This document shows, in pieces, positions 9,669-18,356 of a stretch of 64,000 nucleotides of DNA. Location of the stretch: NCBI RefSeq assembly GCF_000238295.3, contig NZ_AHCD03000026.1, positions 248,001 through 312,000 of the forward strand. Direction: 5' to 3'. Origin of the DNA: Pseudoalteromonas rubra. GTDB lineage: Bacteria > Pseudomonadota > Gammaproteobacteria > Enterobacterales > Alteromonadaceae. Both the position numbers and the translations under genes were made by a program. Under the pieces are notes generated by a model. That model saw only the letters and a program-made list of their open reading frames with translations. It did no database searches and was not told where the DNA came from. The first letter of the stretch is position 1, and each line of letters begins with the position of its first letter.

Positions 9669-10667
9669 TTATCCTTGCGCTAAAAGTTCACTGAGTTCAA
9701 TAAGAGCCGCATTGGCTCGGGAAATATAGTTCGCCATCACCAGTGAGTGATTGGCTACCAATCCAAAACCACTACCATTTAAAATCATCGGGCTCCACAC
9801 GGTTTCCTGTGTGGCTTCAAGTTCCCGAATAATCTGTTGCAGGCTCACTTTTGCATTTTTCTTCTCGAGCACATCCGCAAAGTCGTATTCTACCGCTCTT
9901 AAAAAATGTAACAGGGCCCAGGTGGCACCGCGGGATTCATAAAATACATCATCAATCTTCCACCATGATGTTTTCACTTCATGATGATTCGCCGCATAGG
10001 TTGCCTGATTAGCTGCACTGTCGCCTGCCAAGTCGGTGTTCAGCCTGTCCTGACCGACACTGGCGCTCAATCTCTGGCTTAAACTCCCCATCCGTTTTTC
10101 CGCTTCTTTTAACCAGCCTCTTAGATTATCCGCACGGGCATAAAACTGACTAGTTTGATCGGCCGGGTTGGAAATTTGTAGCAGGTAATCATTAAGGTGA
10201 GTAATACCAGTACGATACTCCCCTTCTGCACTGGGCCATAACCATGCCGTTGAGCTGATGTTAAATTGCGGCTGGGCTTTTTTCAGGCTGGGGTGCTCTG
10301 TCGATTGCGATTGAGAGCGGCTAAAATCTTTACGCATAGACAGGGCCATATCGCGCACCATTTCAAGCGCACCGTATTCCCATGCAGGCATATTATCCAT
10401 CATCACACTCGGTGGTAATACGTCATTAGACAAATAACCACCAGGTTTATCGAGTAAAGTTTGCGAGACTGTGATTAAGGTATGTGTTGTCACATACCCT
10501 GTCACCAATTGGGTGTTTGATTGCTCAGCATGACGTTTAGCACTCCCGACCACATCGAACTGTTCGGGCTCAACGCTCCAGTAAACTGCCAGGCCATACC
10601 CCATTAGCAACACGGCGACCAGGCCAGCCCAGATCTTCCCCATGTGATTGTGTGTGTTGTGATCCAT
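9669..10667 (-). CDS. DUF2333 family protein
   Basis: DUF2333 protein of about 332 aa with one N-terminal membrane anchor (GLVAVLLMGYGLAVYW) and a large domain probably in the periplasm. Typical family segments are visible (GGYLSNDVLPPSVMMDNMP, and SSTAWLWPSAEGEYRTG). Function is unknown. The ATG at 10667 follows TAGGAG at five bases and is preferred over an upstream TTG. It sits between the copper-chaperone-like gene and the TIGR04219 gene, all minus strand and close-packed, suggesting one operon of three. Confidence 0.85.
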   Translation of the reverse strand: MDHNTHNHMGKIWAGLVAVLLMGYGLAVYWSVEPEQFDVVGSAKRHAEQSNTQLVTGYVTTHTLITVSQTLLDKPGGYLSNDVLPPSVMMDNMPAWEYGALEMVRDMALSMRKDFSRSQSQSTEHPSLKKAQPQFNISSTAWLWPSAEGEYRTGITHLNDYLLQISNPADQTSQFYARADNLRGWLKEAEKRMGSLSQRLSASVGQDRLNTDLAGDSAANQATYAANHHEVKTSWWKIDDVFYESRGATWALLHFLRAVEYDFADVLEKKNAKVSLQQIIRELEATQETVWSPMILNGSGFGLVANHSLVMANYISRANAALIELSELLAQG

Positions 10668-10675
10668 CAATACTC

Positions 10676-11188
10676 CTAGTGATGCTGATGTCCATTTTTC
10701 GCGTTATGCATCTGCGCTTTAAGCGACACCACTTCAATCAAGCCATAGACGCGATTGCCATCAGCAAAATATAGTGTAAGTTTACGATTTTCGCCTACTT
10801 TTAATGGTTTTGTCGGCTCAAAGGCCATCAGGTGATAGCCACCGGGCTTAAACTCAACTTGACTGTTAGGCGCAATCTCCAGTTTTTCTATCTTTTGCAT
10901 GCGCATCATGCCATTAACATGTGCATGTTCGTGGACCTCCACGCGCCCAAGCCCTTCAATTTCAGCTTTGAGCAGCGTCACCGCTTGTTGGCTGTTATTG
11001 GCAAGTGTGAAATAGCCGGCAGTGGAGCTGGCCGTGGGCAAAAAGTCACGCAGCGTAGCGTGTGTCAGTTGTACAACGCCCTGTTCGGCGTGTGCATGGT
11101 GATGAGATTCGCCATGCGTGTGGTCCGGATGTGCCTGTGACATCCAAGGTAATGAACACAGCATAAAAAAGGCTAAATTTTTGATCAT
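10676..11188 (-). CDS. Periplasmic copper chaperone PCu(A)C family
   Basis: Secreted protein of 170 aa with a signal peptide (about residues 1-19) and a PCu(A)C domain that binds Cu(I) and helps metallate cytochrome oxidase CuA. The metal motif is visible as VHEHAHVNGMMRM followed by GGYHLMAF. Extra His-rich stretches at the mature N-terminus (HPDHTHGESHHH) and at the C-terminus (NGHQHH) suggest additional metal binding. AGGA lies upstream of the ATG. No Sco or oxidase gene is adjacent; it heads a compact run with DUF2333 and TIGR04219 genes. Confidence 0.87.
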   Translation of the reverse strand: MIKNLAFFMLCSLPWMSQAHPDHTHGESHHHAHAEQGVVQLTHATLRDFLPTASSTAGYFTLANNSQQAVTLLKAEIEGLGRVEVHEHAHVNGMMRMQKIEKLEIAPNSQVEFKPGGYHLMAFEPTKPLKVGENRKLTLYFADGNRVYGLIEVVSLKAQMHNAKNGHQHH

Positions 11189-11290
11189 AAGCGCTTTCCT
11201 TGTTGAGTATAGTCCGTTTACTATACCACATTGCCCTTAGTTTAACGCGCTTTCATCACCATTTCTTTACAGCCGTACCGTGTTCGTAAA

Positions 11291-11314
11291 GGCGCTGCCT
11301 CATAATGCAGCACC
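11291..11314 (-). terminator. Probable terminator of the psp-like operon
   Basis: Read on the minus strand, an 8-bp stem (GGTGCTGC/GCAGCGCC, one G-T pair) is followed by TTTA. It lies just after the last gene of the PspA-PspC operon and before the copper-chaperone-like gene. Confidence 0.5.
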
Positions 11315-11328
11315 TTCGGCCAGACACC

Positions 11329-11652
11329 TTAACACAGCGCCTGCTTATCGCTCACCAACCAGCCGATTGCAACCAGGAACAATAGCGGAATGGCAATGAG
11401 AACAGAGTTAAATAGTAATGCTAACACTAGCCCAATGAGCACAACTAATATCACGCCAAGCAACCCTATGCTCAGCAATGCCAGTAAGGCAAAAACGGCG
11501 ATCATCGCGACAAACAGGCTAAGCATTTCAATCCCGACCCAACTTACATCCAAAACCATCTCTGGCACACTGAACCAGGCCAATGGAGAGGACACCCAGG
11601 AAAATGCCGATAACACAACCAAGCCAACCAGTAAGATCAATGCCGCTTTCAT
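11329..11652 (-). CDS. Small multi-pass membrane protein of psp-like operon
   Basis: Highly hydrophobic protein of 107 aa with three or four predicted membrane segments. No family was recognised. It begins nine bases after the PspC-like gene and is the third gene of an operon pspA-pspC-this gene. By position it could be a membrane partner of the phage-shock system, as PspB, PspD or LiaI-type proteins are elsewhere, but this is inference from context only. Confidence 0.7.
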   Translation of the reverse strand: MKAALILLVGLVVLSAFSWVSSPLAWFSVPEMVLDVSWVGIEMLSLFVAMIAVFALLALLSIGLLGVILVVLIGLVLALLFNSVLIAIPLLFLVAIGWLVSDKQALC

Positions 11653-11660
11653 AATGCCCC

Positions 11661-11867
11661 CTAAGTACGCTCCGACAGCACTATCCAGGCGATAAAATAC
11701 GCCATCACAACTAACACTGGTGCTTTTAGTGCCAATAACACCGTGATTAGGCGAACCAGCCAGGTTGGCATGTCCAGCCTGTTTGCCAGTTTGCTACATA
11801 CTCCACCTAGTTTTTTGCGAGGTGGTTGCGGGCGTGTCGTATTGTAATAAGTGTCATGTTCTGTCAT
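11661..11867 (-). CDS. pspC: PspC domain protein
   Basis: PspC-domain protein of 68 aa. The core KKLGGVCSKLANRLDMPTWL is followed by a membrane helix (LLALKAPVLVVMAYFIAWIVL), the standard arrangement. PspC is an inner-membrane component of the phage-shock envelope-stress response and binds PspA. The first ATG in frame (11882) overlaps the ribosome-binding site. The ATG at 11867 follows GAGGAG at seven bases and is chosen. No PspB gene is present between it and pspA. Confidence 0.85.
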   Translation of the reverse strand: MTEHDTYYNTTRPQPPRKKLGGVCSKLANRLDMPTWLVRLITVLLALKAPVLVVMAYFIAWIVLSERT

Positions 11868-11926
11868 CAGAGTTCTCCTCATTGCTGCTACATCGGGTGC
11901 CCTTTGGCGACCGATAGTGCAAATAC

Positions 11927-12592
11927 CTAAGCAGGTTGATTTCTTTGTTTCAATTCAGCCAGTGCCTTGTCCACTTGCTCTTCCCGTGCCAGGGTCTCCA
12001 GTGCCTGCCATTGTGCTTGCTCCTTACTTACCAATTCATAGCTGTCCACTTCAGCTTCTACCCGCTCAACCTTGCGCTCCAGCTGCTCAAAGCGGGTTAA
12101 TGCCGCTGCTATCGACTGCTGGCTGGTCACACTGCGGGCTTTCAGCTGAGTGGTGGCAGTGTGCTCCCGTCGGGCCAGTTGCGCTTCTTTGTGGCGCAGC
12201 TGATTGAGCTTGTCAGTCAGGGTTTGCGCATCCTGCTCCAGCTTGTCGTAAGCCTGCTGTAACTGCGCCGCCTCATCTTCAATATGCTGTTGAGCTTCCT
12301 GACATTTTTGCTTTTCCAGCAACGCAGCGCGGGCCAGATCTTCACGCTCCTTTTGCAGCGCGTACTCAGCCTGTTGTTGCCATTGCTCAGCTTTTTTGGC
12401 CAGCGCCTGATTGCGGCGCGCCAGCGCTTTTTGCTCACAGATCACCTGTACCACAGTGCTACGACATTCACTGAGCGCATCCTCCAGCTGGGTCAAAATT
12501 TGACGCTGGTTCTTTTTCGGGTCATCCGCTTTGTCGAGCAATGCATTAAACTCGGCTTTGATTAAATCTTCGATTCGGTCGATTAAGGCCAT
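11927..12592 (-). CDS. pspA: Phage shock protein A (PspA/IM30 family)
   Basis: PspA of 221 aa, near the E. coli length of 222. It is almost wholly alpha-helical coiled coil, with an amphipathic N-terminus (MALIDRIEDLIKAEFNALLDKA) that binds membranes. PspA proteins form ESCRT-III-like scaffolds that protect the inner membrane and, in enterobacteria, inhibit the activator PspF. It is the first gene of a three-gene operon with pspC and has a sigma-54-like promoter about 40 bases upstream. A divergent PaaX-like or pspF gene is not seen in this window. A second, different PspA is encoded at 39.8-40.5 kb. Confidence 0.9.
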   Translation of the reverse strand: MALIDRIEDLIKAEFNALLDKADDPKKNQRQILTQLEDALSECRSTVVQVICEQKALARRNQALAKKAEQWQQQAEYALQKEREDLARAALLEKQKCQEAQQHIEDEAAQLQQAYDKLEQDAQTLTDKLNQLRHKEAQLARREHTATTQLKARSVTSQQSIAAALTRFEQLERKVERVEAEVDSYELVSKEQAQWQALETLAREEQVDKALAELKQRNQPA

Positions 12593-12630
12593 GACAGGCT
12601 CCTTGAGTAAGCTAATGTTGATTAACTTAG

Positions 12631-12646
12631 TCCAAGGTTTATGCCA
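12631..12646 (-). promoter_or_regulatory. Sigma-54-like promoter of pspA
   Basis: The minus strand reads TGGCATAAACCTTGGA: a GG at -24 and a second GG at the -12 position, ten bases apart, close to the TGGCAC-N5-TTGC consensus. Known psp operons use sigma-54. The -12 GC is imperfect (GG), so this remains a candidate. It lies 39 bases upstream of the pspA start. Confidence 0.55.
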
Positions 12647-12718
12647 AAATTAATAAATCAATAAAATCAAATACTTAAATGAGAGATTGGAAAAAAGGAA
12701 GAAAAACAAGAAGGACGA

Positions 12719-12757
12719 TTTGGTCAAAAAAGCACATAGTTAGCTTTTTTGACCAAA
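12719..12757. terminator. Terminator downstream of dusA
   Basis: A perfect 15-bp stem (TTTGGTCAAAAAAGC and its complement) with a 9-nt loop. It follows the dusA stop on the minus strand and contains internal A/T runs on both arms, so it could also act toward the other strand. Confidence 0.65.
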
Positions 12758-12764
12758 ATAAGAA

Positions 12765-13778
12765 CTATTGTTCAGGAACAAAGGTCAGCGCTTTTTCCAT
12801 TACACTGATATCCGCGCTTTTACCGTGACCATTTTCCGATAAATGACGACGGAAGCCACGTGCGCCGGGCTGGTTTTGGAAAATCCCCAGCATATGGCGG
12901 GCAATATGCCAAAAGTTAGCCCCCTTTGACATCTCAGCTTCAATATAATCATACATACTGCGAACCACCTGGTGGCGGGTCTGGGTAAACGCTGGCGCAC
13001 CATACAGAGCACTGTCCACTTCTGCAAGCATAAAGGGGTTGCTGTAAGCTTCACGGCCTATCATCACACCATCCAGGTGTGCGAGGTGATGCTGACACTC
13101 TTCAATGGTTTTAACGCCACCATTGATGCTGATGTGCAGATCCGAATAATCCTGCTTAAGTTTGTACACGCGAGGATAATCCAGAGGTGGTATTTCACGA
13201 TTTTCTTTGGGACTTAGGCCCTGCAACCAGGCTTTACGGGCATGGATAATAAAGTCATCGCAGCCAGCTGTTTTTGAGGCGTCAATCAGACGGGTCAGAA
13301 ATTCATACGAATCCTGCTCATCAATACCAATCCGGGTTTTCACAGTAACCGGAATAGACACCTCACCTTTCATTGCCGCAACACACTCAGCCACCAGCTC
13401 TGGCTCTGCCATCAGGCACGCGCCAAAACGACCATTTTGTACTCTGTCTGATGGGCAGCCGACGTTGAGGTTTACTTCGTTATAGCCGTATTGCTCGGCG
13501 CGTTTAGCACATTCAGCCAGCGCTTTGGGATCGGATCCACCCAGCTGCAACGCCACTGGCATTTCGTGCTCACCAAAATGCAAATAATCACCTTTGCCAA
13601 AGATGATAGCGCCAGTGGTGATCATTTCGGTATACAGTACTGCATGCTGAGTCAGTTTACGGTGAAAGGTCCGGCAGTGACGGTCCGTCCAATCCAACAT
13701 AGGTGCAACGGAAAAGCGACGAAACGCTGAATCGCTTGTGTTTACTGGGCTAACGCCTGATTTATCTGTGCTTGTCAT
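12765..13778 (-). CDS. dusA: tRNA-dihydrouridine(20/20a) synthase DusA
   Basis: FMN enzyme of 337 aa that reduces uridine 20/20a of the tRNA D-loop using NADPH. Visible family marks are VAPMLDWTDRHCRTF at the N-terminus, the catalytic-Cys loop NVGCPSDRVQNGRFGACLM, and SINGGVKT and GVMIGREAYSNP near the FMN phosphate. The frame extends upstream to 13862, but the ATG at 13778 follows AGAGG and agrees with the family start. The upstream 200 bp holds its promoter and the galE terminator. Confidence 0.94.
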   Translation of the reverse strand: MTSTDKSGVSPVNTSDSAFRRFSVAPMLDWTDRHCRTFHRKLTQHAVLYTEMITTGAIIFGKGDYLHFGEHEMPVALQLGGSDPKALAECAKRAEQYGYNEVNLNVGCPSDRVQNGRFGACLMAEPELVAECVAAMKGEVSIPVTVKTRIGIDEQDSYEFLTRLIDASKTAGCDDFIIHARKAWLQGLSPKENREIPPLDYPRVYKLKQDYSDLHISINGGVKTIEECQHHLAHLDGVMIGREAYSNPFMLAEVDSALYGAPAFTQTRHQVVRSMYDYIEAEMSKGANFWHIARHMLGIFQNQPGARGFRRHLSENGHGKSADISVMEKALTFVPEQ

Positions 13779-13958
13779 ACTACCTCTGAAACGCCCAATT
13801 GAACGGCTCCAAACCGCTACCAGCGTCAATAACCGAACCACATCCCAGCCCATGCTCTGCAAATAAGGCGTCGCTTGTGGTCATCAAAATAGATAAGGGG
13901 AGAATTATACACGCTGTTGCGGGGAGTTTCATCCAACGATGATATAGTGAAAGAAGAG

Positions 13959-13978
13959 AGCGGCCAAAACAGGCCGCT
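13959..13978 (-). terminator. Terminator downstream of galE
   Basis: The stem AGCGGCC/GGCCGCT with a 6-nt loop is followed on the minus strand by a pyrimidine-rich stretch (CTCTTCTTTC). It lies ten bases after the galE stop codon. Confidence 0.6.
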
Positions 13979-13987
13979 TATTGAGGG

Positions 13988-15004
13988 TTACCCGTCATAT
14001 CCATTGGGGTTTTGGCTTTGCCAGCGCCAGGTATCCTGCATCATATCATCGAGGCCGCGCTCTGCTCGCCAGCCCAGCTCTTTGAGGGCTTTTTCCGGTG
14101 CAGCATAACAAGCTGCAATATCACCATCACGACGCGCTTTGATCTCATAACGGATAGGCTTGCCTGCCGCTTTTTCAAACGCTTTAACCATGTCGAGTAC
14201 CGAATAACCGTTACCCGTGCCTAAGTTAAAGATATGTGCCCCCGCCTGAGCTGCGATCTTGTCCAGTGCTTTCAGGTGACCCAGTGCAAGATCGACAACA
14301 TGGATATAGTCGCGTACACCGGTGCCGTCATGTGTATTATAATCATCACCAAAAACACCCAGCATATCTAACTTGCCGACCGCAACCTGCGCAATATATG
14401 GTAACAGGTTATTGGGTATGCCATTGGGGTCTTCCCCTATCTGGCCAGACACATGTGCACCAACCGGGTTAAAGTAACGCAATATCGCAAACGCCCAGCG
14501 TGTATCCGACTTAGCTAAGTCTTGTAGGATCATCTCCACCATCAATTTAGAGGTGCCGTAAGGATTCGTGGTACCACCAACAGGGAACTCTTCTCGGATA
14601 GGCAAACTGGCCGGATCGCCATACACTGTCGCAGAAGAGCTAAACACCAGCTGGAATACCCCAGCATCACGCATCGCATCGAGTAAAGTCAACGTCCCCT
14701 GAACATTATTTTGGTAGTATTCAACCGGCTTCTGCACCGACTCTCCCACCGCCTTTAATCCTGCAAAGTGGATCACTTGCTTTATCGGGTGTTGTGCGAA
14801 AACGCGGTCCATAAACGCCTTGTCGCAGACATCTCCCTGATAAAACACCACTGCGCGGCGTGTTAAGGTTTCCACACGTTGCAAAGACTGCTTTGATGCA
14901 TTACTCAAGTTATCGACAACAACAACGTCCTTGCCTTCAGAAAGTAACTCTAATACGGTGTGCGAGCCAATATACCCGGCACCACCAGTAACCAAGACGG
15001 TCAT
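13988..15004 (-). CDS. galE: UDP-glucose 4-epimerase GalE
   Basis: Cytoplasmic NAD-dependent epimerase of 338 aa interconverting UDP-glucose and UDP-galactose for the Leloir pathway and for surface polysaccharide precursors. The Rossmann motif TGGAGYIGSH is at residues 6-15, and the catalytic tetrad parts SSSATVYG and NPYGTSK (Tyr-xxx-Lys) are present. The frame opens at 15073, but the ATG at 15004 follows AGGAATAGAAAT and begins exactly at the family N-terminus MTVLVTGG. No other gal gene is adjacent. Confidence 0.95.
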   Translation of the reverse strand: MTVLVTGGAGYIGSHTVLELLSEGKDVVVVDNLSNASKQSLQRVETLTRRAVVFYQGDVCDKAFMDRVFAQHPIKQVIHFAGLKAVGESVQKPVEYYQNNVQGTLTLLDAMRDAGVFQLVFSSSATVYGDPASLPIREEFPVGGTTNPYGTSKLMVEMILQDLAKSDTRWAFAILRYFNPVGAHVSGQIGEDPNGIPNNLLPYIAQVAVGKLDMLGVFGDDYNTHDGTGVRDYIHVVDLALGHLKALDKIAAQAGAHIFNLGTGNGYSVLDMVKAFEKAAGKPIRYEIKARRDGDIAACYAAPEKALKELGWRAERGLDDMMQDTWRWQSQNPNGYDG

Positions 15005-15089
15005 ATTTCTATTCCTGTATCCATAACTGCAATTATTGTAAACGAGCCAATTCGATGTGTCAGCGTTTTGCACACATCAACGCACGCCT

Positions 15090-15953
15090 TTAAGCTTGAT
15101 CACACACAAATACCAGTCGTGGCCCGTGCTTACTCAAGCGTGAAATCGTTCCCGGACAATAGGCCGACAAGTTTCGCCAAAGCAGAACTTTATCAGGATT
15201 ATCCAGATGTCGGGTATAAATACGACCGGCAATGGCATAAGCAATCGTATTGTCATCAAACCAGGTGTAATAATGTACGCTGCCTGGTAACGCAAAATGC
15301 GGCGTCACCACCTGAGTCTGCGCATCGAAGCTGGCAAACCATTGTTGGCCATTCGAAGTATAAGTGAAACTATATAGGTTTCGCGCGGCATTGTAGGCTA
15401 ATGTGCGACCGATATCACTGGCCACTAACTTAGGCAAATGTCCTTTTAAATCGGTAAATTGTAAAGTGTGGGGCTCACCAAGAATAAACATCACCAATTG
15501 CTCATCCTTGCCCCAGGCGTGATATCCCACCGGGGCGATATGATCAAACACGCGTCGTGGTGATTGTGTTGCAGAAAATGGATAAAACCATAGTTTTTGT
15601 GTGCCATCAGCTTCGACAACCACAGCTGAGAGACCCTCATCATAAGGATATACCGTCGGTGAGTATTCAGACACTGGCGTATTAGTCAGATTACGGGCCT
15701 CATGGGTGGTAAAATCGTAAAAAAACAGGTCTGTCTGATCCCCCTCAGGGCTGTGTACCTGTTGGGTAAAATACACACCATTGTCGACAACCAAAGGTTG
15801 ATTGTGATAACCGTCAGCCGCACTGATTGGCTTCACCGAGAGTGAGCCTGATTGCTCCTCAGCCAACCAAAGCTGCGAGGCTGGCATTGCATTAAGTGCT
15901 CCCATAACGCCCCATAATAATCCTGTGACGATGATCTTTTGCAGCAGTGTCAT
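15090..15953 (-). CDS. Secreted TolB/WD40-like beta-propeller protein
   Basis: Protein of 287 aa with a signal peptide (about residues 1-22, ending ALNA). Repeated blade-like segments follow (for example TDLFFYDFTTHEARNLTNTP, TQKLWFYPFSAT and HTLQFTDLKGHLPKLVAS), as in TolB-like propellers. There are no catalytic residues or membrane segments. It is probably a periplasmic binding or scaffold protein; its function is unknown. AAGGAA lies ten bases before the ATG. It precedes galE on the same strand with a 16-bp stop-to-frame gap but a larger true gap, so co-transcription is uncertain. Confidence 0.65.
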   Translation of the reverse strand: MTLLQKIIVTGLLWGVMGALNAMPASQLWLAEEQSGSLSVKPISAADGYHNQPLVVDNGVYFTQQVHSPEGDQTDLFFYDFTTHEARNLTNTPVSEYSPTVYPYDEGLSAVVVEADGTQKLWFYPFSATQSPRRVFDHIAPVGYHAWGKDEQLVMFILGEPHTLQFTDLKGHLPKLVASDIGRTLAYNAARNLYSFTYTSNGQQWFASFDAQTQVVTPHFALPGSVHYYTWFDDNTIAYAIAGRIYTRHLDNPDKVLLWRNLSAYCPGTISRLSKHGPRLVFVCDQA

Positions 15954-16123
15954 TGTGTTATATTCCTTGTTTTTTTCGCTATCATACCGAGCAACAGCAG
16001 GAACTCAATCATCACAAGGTAACTCACCGCGAAATGCCTTGCGAATTTTCCCTTATCGAGTAACATCGAAAGGTGTTAATCGGAAGTTACGCTCAGTCCA
16101 GCTGAGCCAGGTAAGGGGACAAA

Positions 16124-17023
16124 ATGTCTGCAAAGCATCCAATCATTGCAATCACGGGAAGTTCGGGGGCCGGTACCACGACCACCACGGCCGCGATTAA
16201 GCACATTTTTCGCAGCCTGGACGCCAAAGCTGAGATTGTCGAGGGTGATAGCTTCCATCGTTATACCCGCCCGGAAATGGACAAACTCAAACGCGAAGCC
16301 CTGCAAGAAGGTAAACATCTGAGCTACTTTGGTCAGGAGGCCAATGACTTTGCCGCACTGGAAGCGTTATTTGCCACTTATGGTCAGACCGGAACCGGCC
16401 AGGTCCGGCGTTATTTGCATACCTTTGATGATGCCGTACCGTATAACCAGTTACCCGGCACCTTCACGCCTTACCAGGAACTGGATAGCAACAGTGATAT
16501 GCTGTTTTATGAAGGCCTGCATGGCGGTATAGTGACCGAAGAGCATGATGTCGCCCACCATGTCGACCTGCTGATTGGTATGGTGCCGATTATTAACCTG
16601 GAATGGATCCAAAAACTGATCCGCGATACGCACGAAAGAGGTCATTCTCGCGAGGCCGTTATGACTTCAATCGTGCGCAGTATGGATGATTACATTAATC
16701 ATATTACGCCCCAGTTCTCACGTACCCATATTAATTTTCAACGCGTCCCCACAGTTGATACTTCTAACCCCTTTAGTGCCAAAGACATCCCCTCGCTGGA
16801 TGAGAGCTTCGTGGTGATCCGTTTCAGGGATATAAAAGATGTCGACTTCCCCTACTATCTGCAGATGATCCAGGGCAGCTTTATGTCGCGCGTTAACACC
16901 CTGGTAGTACCCGGAGGTAAAATGGGCCTGGCTATGGAACTGGTATTAACTCCCCTGATCAAAGACTTACTTACAAAAAAACGGGCACTGGAACAGATTG
17001 TCCCGCTGGACTTACCCGTTTAA
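16124..17023 (+). CDS. prkB: Phosphoribulokinase-family protein (PrkB-like)
   Basis: P-loop kinase of 299 aa in the phosphoribulokinase/uridine-kinase superfamily, close in length to E. coli PrkB (289 aa). The Walker A loop reads GSSGAGTTT at residues 12-20, followed by EGDSFHRYTRPEMD, the segment that holds the catalytic Asp in PRK enzymes. True phosphoribulokinase works in the Calvin cycle, yet no RuBisCO gene is nearby and heterotrophic gammaproteobacteria keep this gene with an undefined substrate. It is followed by yjjX with a 73-bp gap. The biochemical role is not assigned. Confidence 0.85.
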   Translation: MSAKHPIIAITGSSGAGTTTTTAAIKHIFRSLDAKAEIVEGDSFHRYTRPEMDKLKREALQEGKHLSYFGQEANDFAALEALFATYGQTGTGQVRRYLHTFDDAVPYNQLPGTFTPYQELDSNSDMLFYEGLHGGIVTEEHDVAHHVDLLIGMVPIINLEWIQKLIRDTHERGHSREAVMTSIVRSMDDYINHITPQFSRTHINFQRVPTVDTSNPFSAKDIPSLDESFVVIRFRDIKDVDFPYYLQMIQGSFMSRVNTLVVPGGKMGLAMELVLTPLIKDLLTKKRALEQIVPLDLPV

Positions 17024-17096
17024 CGACTGCTTACACTTCACCGCTTGCGAGCTGTCCGGGGGGTCGTTACACTAGCGATTTTTCAGGGCATCGCAA

Positions 17097-17630
17097 ATGG
17101 CAGTTATTAAGATACTTGTCGGGTCCAAGAACCCGGTTAAAATCAATGCCGCAAGGCAGATATTCACGCAGTATTTTCCACAACACGATATTCAGTGTGA
17201 GGGCTTATCCGCGCCAAGCGGGGTTGCCGATCAACCTCTGGGTGAAGCCGATACGTTATTGGGAGCCCAAAATCGTGTGCAATACCTGATTGACCAGCAT
17301 GCTGCCGACTACTACTGTGCAATGGAAGGCGGTGCCCATCAGTTTTCCTACGGCCCTGCCACGTTTGCCTTTGTCGTCATATCCAATGGCCAAACTGAGA
17401 GTATTGGCCGCAGTGCCAACCTGCCACTCCCACAACGTATTTATGATGCGCTGCTGGCAGGAGAAGAATTAGGTCATGTCATGGACCGTATGTTCGATAC
17501 CAACAATATTAAACAAAAAGGGGGGGCGATTGGGTTGCTGACCAATCATCTGGCAACCCGGGAAAGTGCCTACACCCAGGCTCTGTTGCTGGCGATGGCC
17601 CCCTTTAACCATGTAGAGCTATACTCATGA
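17097..17630 (+). CDS. yjjX: Inosine/xanthosine triphosphatase YjjX
   Basis: Housecleaning NTPase of 177 aa that hydrolyses the non-canonical nucleotides ITP and XTP, limiting their incorporation into nucleic acids. The N-terminal GSKNPVKINAARQIF and the central AMEGGAHQF segment are characteristic of the YjjX/NTPase family. It overlaps yjjG by four bases (ATGA), so the two nucleotide-clearing enzymes are translationally coupled. Both names come from the E. coli genes of this type. Confidence 0.9.
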   Translation: MAVIKILVGSKNPVKINAARQIFTQYFPQHDIQCEGLSAPSGVADQPLGEADTLLGAQNRVQYLIDQHAADYYCAMEGGAHQFSYGPATFAFVVISNGQTESIGRSANLPLPQRIYDALLAGEELGHVMDRMFDTNNIKQKGGAIGLLTNHLATRESAYTQALLLAMAPFNHVELYS

Positions 17631-18322
17631 AATACACCCACATTCTATTTGATGCCGATGAAACCCTGTTCAGTTTCAACGCCTTTTTAGGCCTGAAGGC
17701 CCTCTTCGCACGTTATGATGTCACGTTTAGCGAAGCCGATAACGTCGAATACCAACGCGTCAACAAGCCTTTGTGGGTGCAGTATCAGAACGGCGAAATT
17801 GATGCCAAAACCCTGCAGGTGACCCGCTTTCAGTTGTGGGCTGAGCGATTGAATGTATCTGCTGAAACCCTCAACCTGGGGTTTCTCGACGCGATGGCAG
17901 AGTTGTGCAATCCGCTGCCCGGTGCCGCTGATCTACTGCATGCCCTGCAAGGCAAAGCAACGCTGGCTATCATCACCAATGGCTTTACTGCCTTACAAGA
18001 GAAACGCCTGGCCCATACCGGGTTTAAAGACTACTTTCACAGCATCGTAATTTCTGAACAGGTGGGGGTGGCCAAACCCGATCCGAGCGTATTCGAGCAT
18101 GCTTTATCACTGCTGGGAACGCCTGATAAATCTCGGGTGCTGATGGTCGGAGACACCCCTGCCAGTGATGTACTGGGTGCCAATCGTTATGGCATCGACA
18201 GTTGCTGGTTACGCCACCCGGGCGCTGAGTGTCCGTCAGAGATCAAACCCACTTACATCGTTGATAACCTGGCGCAACTACAGGCGCTATTGCTGGACCC
18301 GGAAACACAAAAGGCAAGCTAA
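17627..18322 (+). CDS. yjjG: Pyrimidine 5'-nucleotidase YjjG (HAD family)
   Basis: HAD-superfamily nucleotidase of 231 aa, predicted to dephosphorylate dUMP, dTMP and modified pyrimidine nucleotides. Motif I is LFDADETLF (nucleophile Asp), motif II is ITNGF, and the late motifs KPDPSVFEHAL and MVGDTPASDVLGA supply Lys and Asp residues. It is coupled to yjjX by an ATGA overlap, forming a nucleotide-sanitation pair. Its TAA stop codon is itself the loop of the following terminator. Confidence 0.92.
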   Translation: MKYTHILFDADETLFSFNAFLGLKALFARYDVTFSEADNVEYQRVNKPLWVQYQNGEIDAKTLQVTRFQLWAERLNVSAETLNLGFLDAMAELCNPLPGAADLLHALQGKATLAIITNGFTALQEKRLAHTGFKDYFHSIVISEQVGVAKPDPSVFEHALSLLGTPDKSRVLMVGDTPASDVLGANRYGIDSCWLRHPGAECPSEIKPTYIVDNLAQLQALLLDPETQKAS

Positions 18323-18333
18323 GCTTGCCTTTT
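18309..18333 (+). terminator. Terminator with the yjjG stop codon as its loop
   Basis: GGCAAGC (18313-18319) pairs with GCTTGCC (18323-18329), is flanked by AAAA and TTTT, and its 3-nt loop is the TAA stop codon of yjjG. The symmetry makes it usable from the minus strand too, downstream of rlmB. Confidence 0.8.
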
Positions 18334-18356
18334 CCACCCAATGCGTAGCCTGAAGG

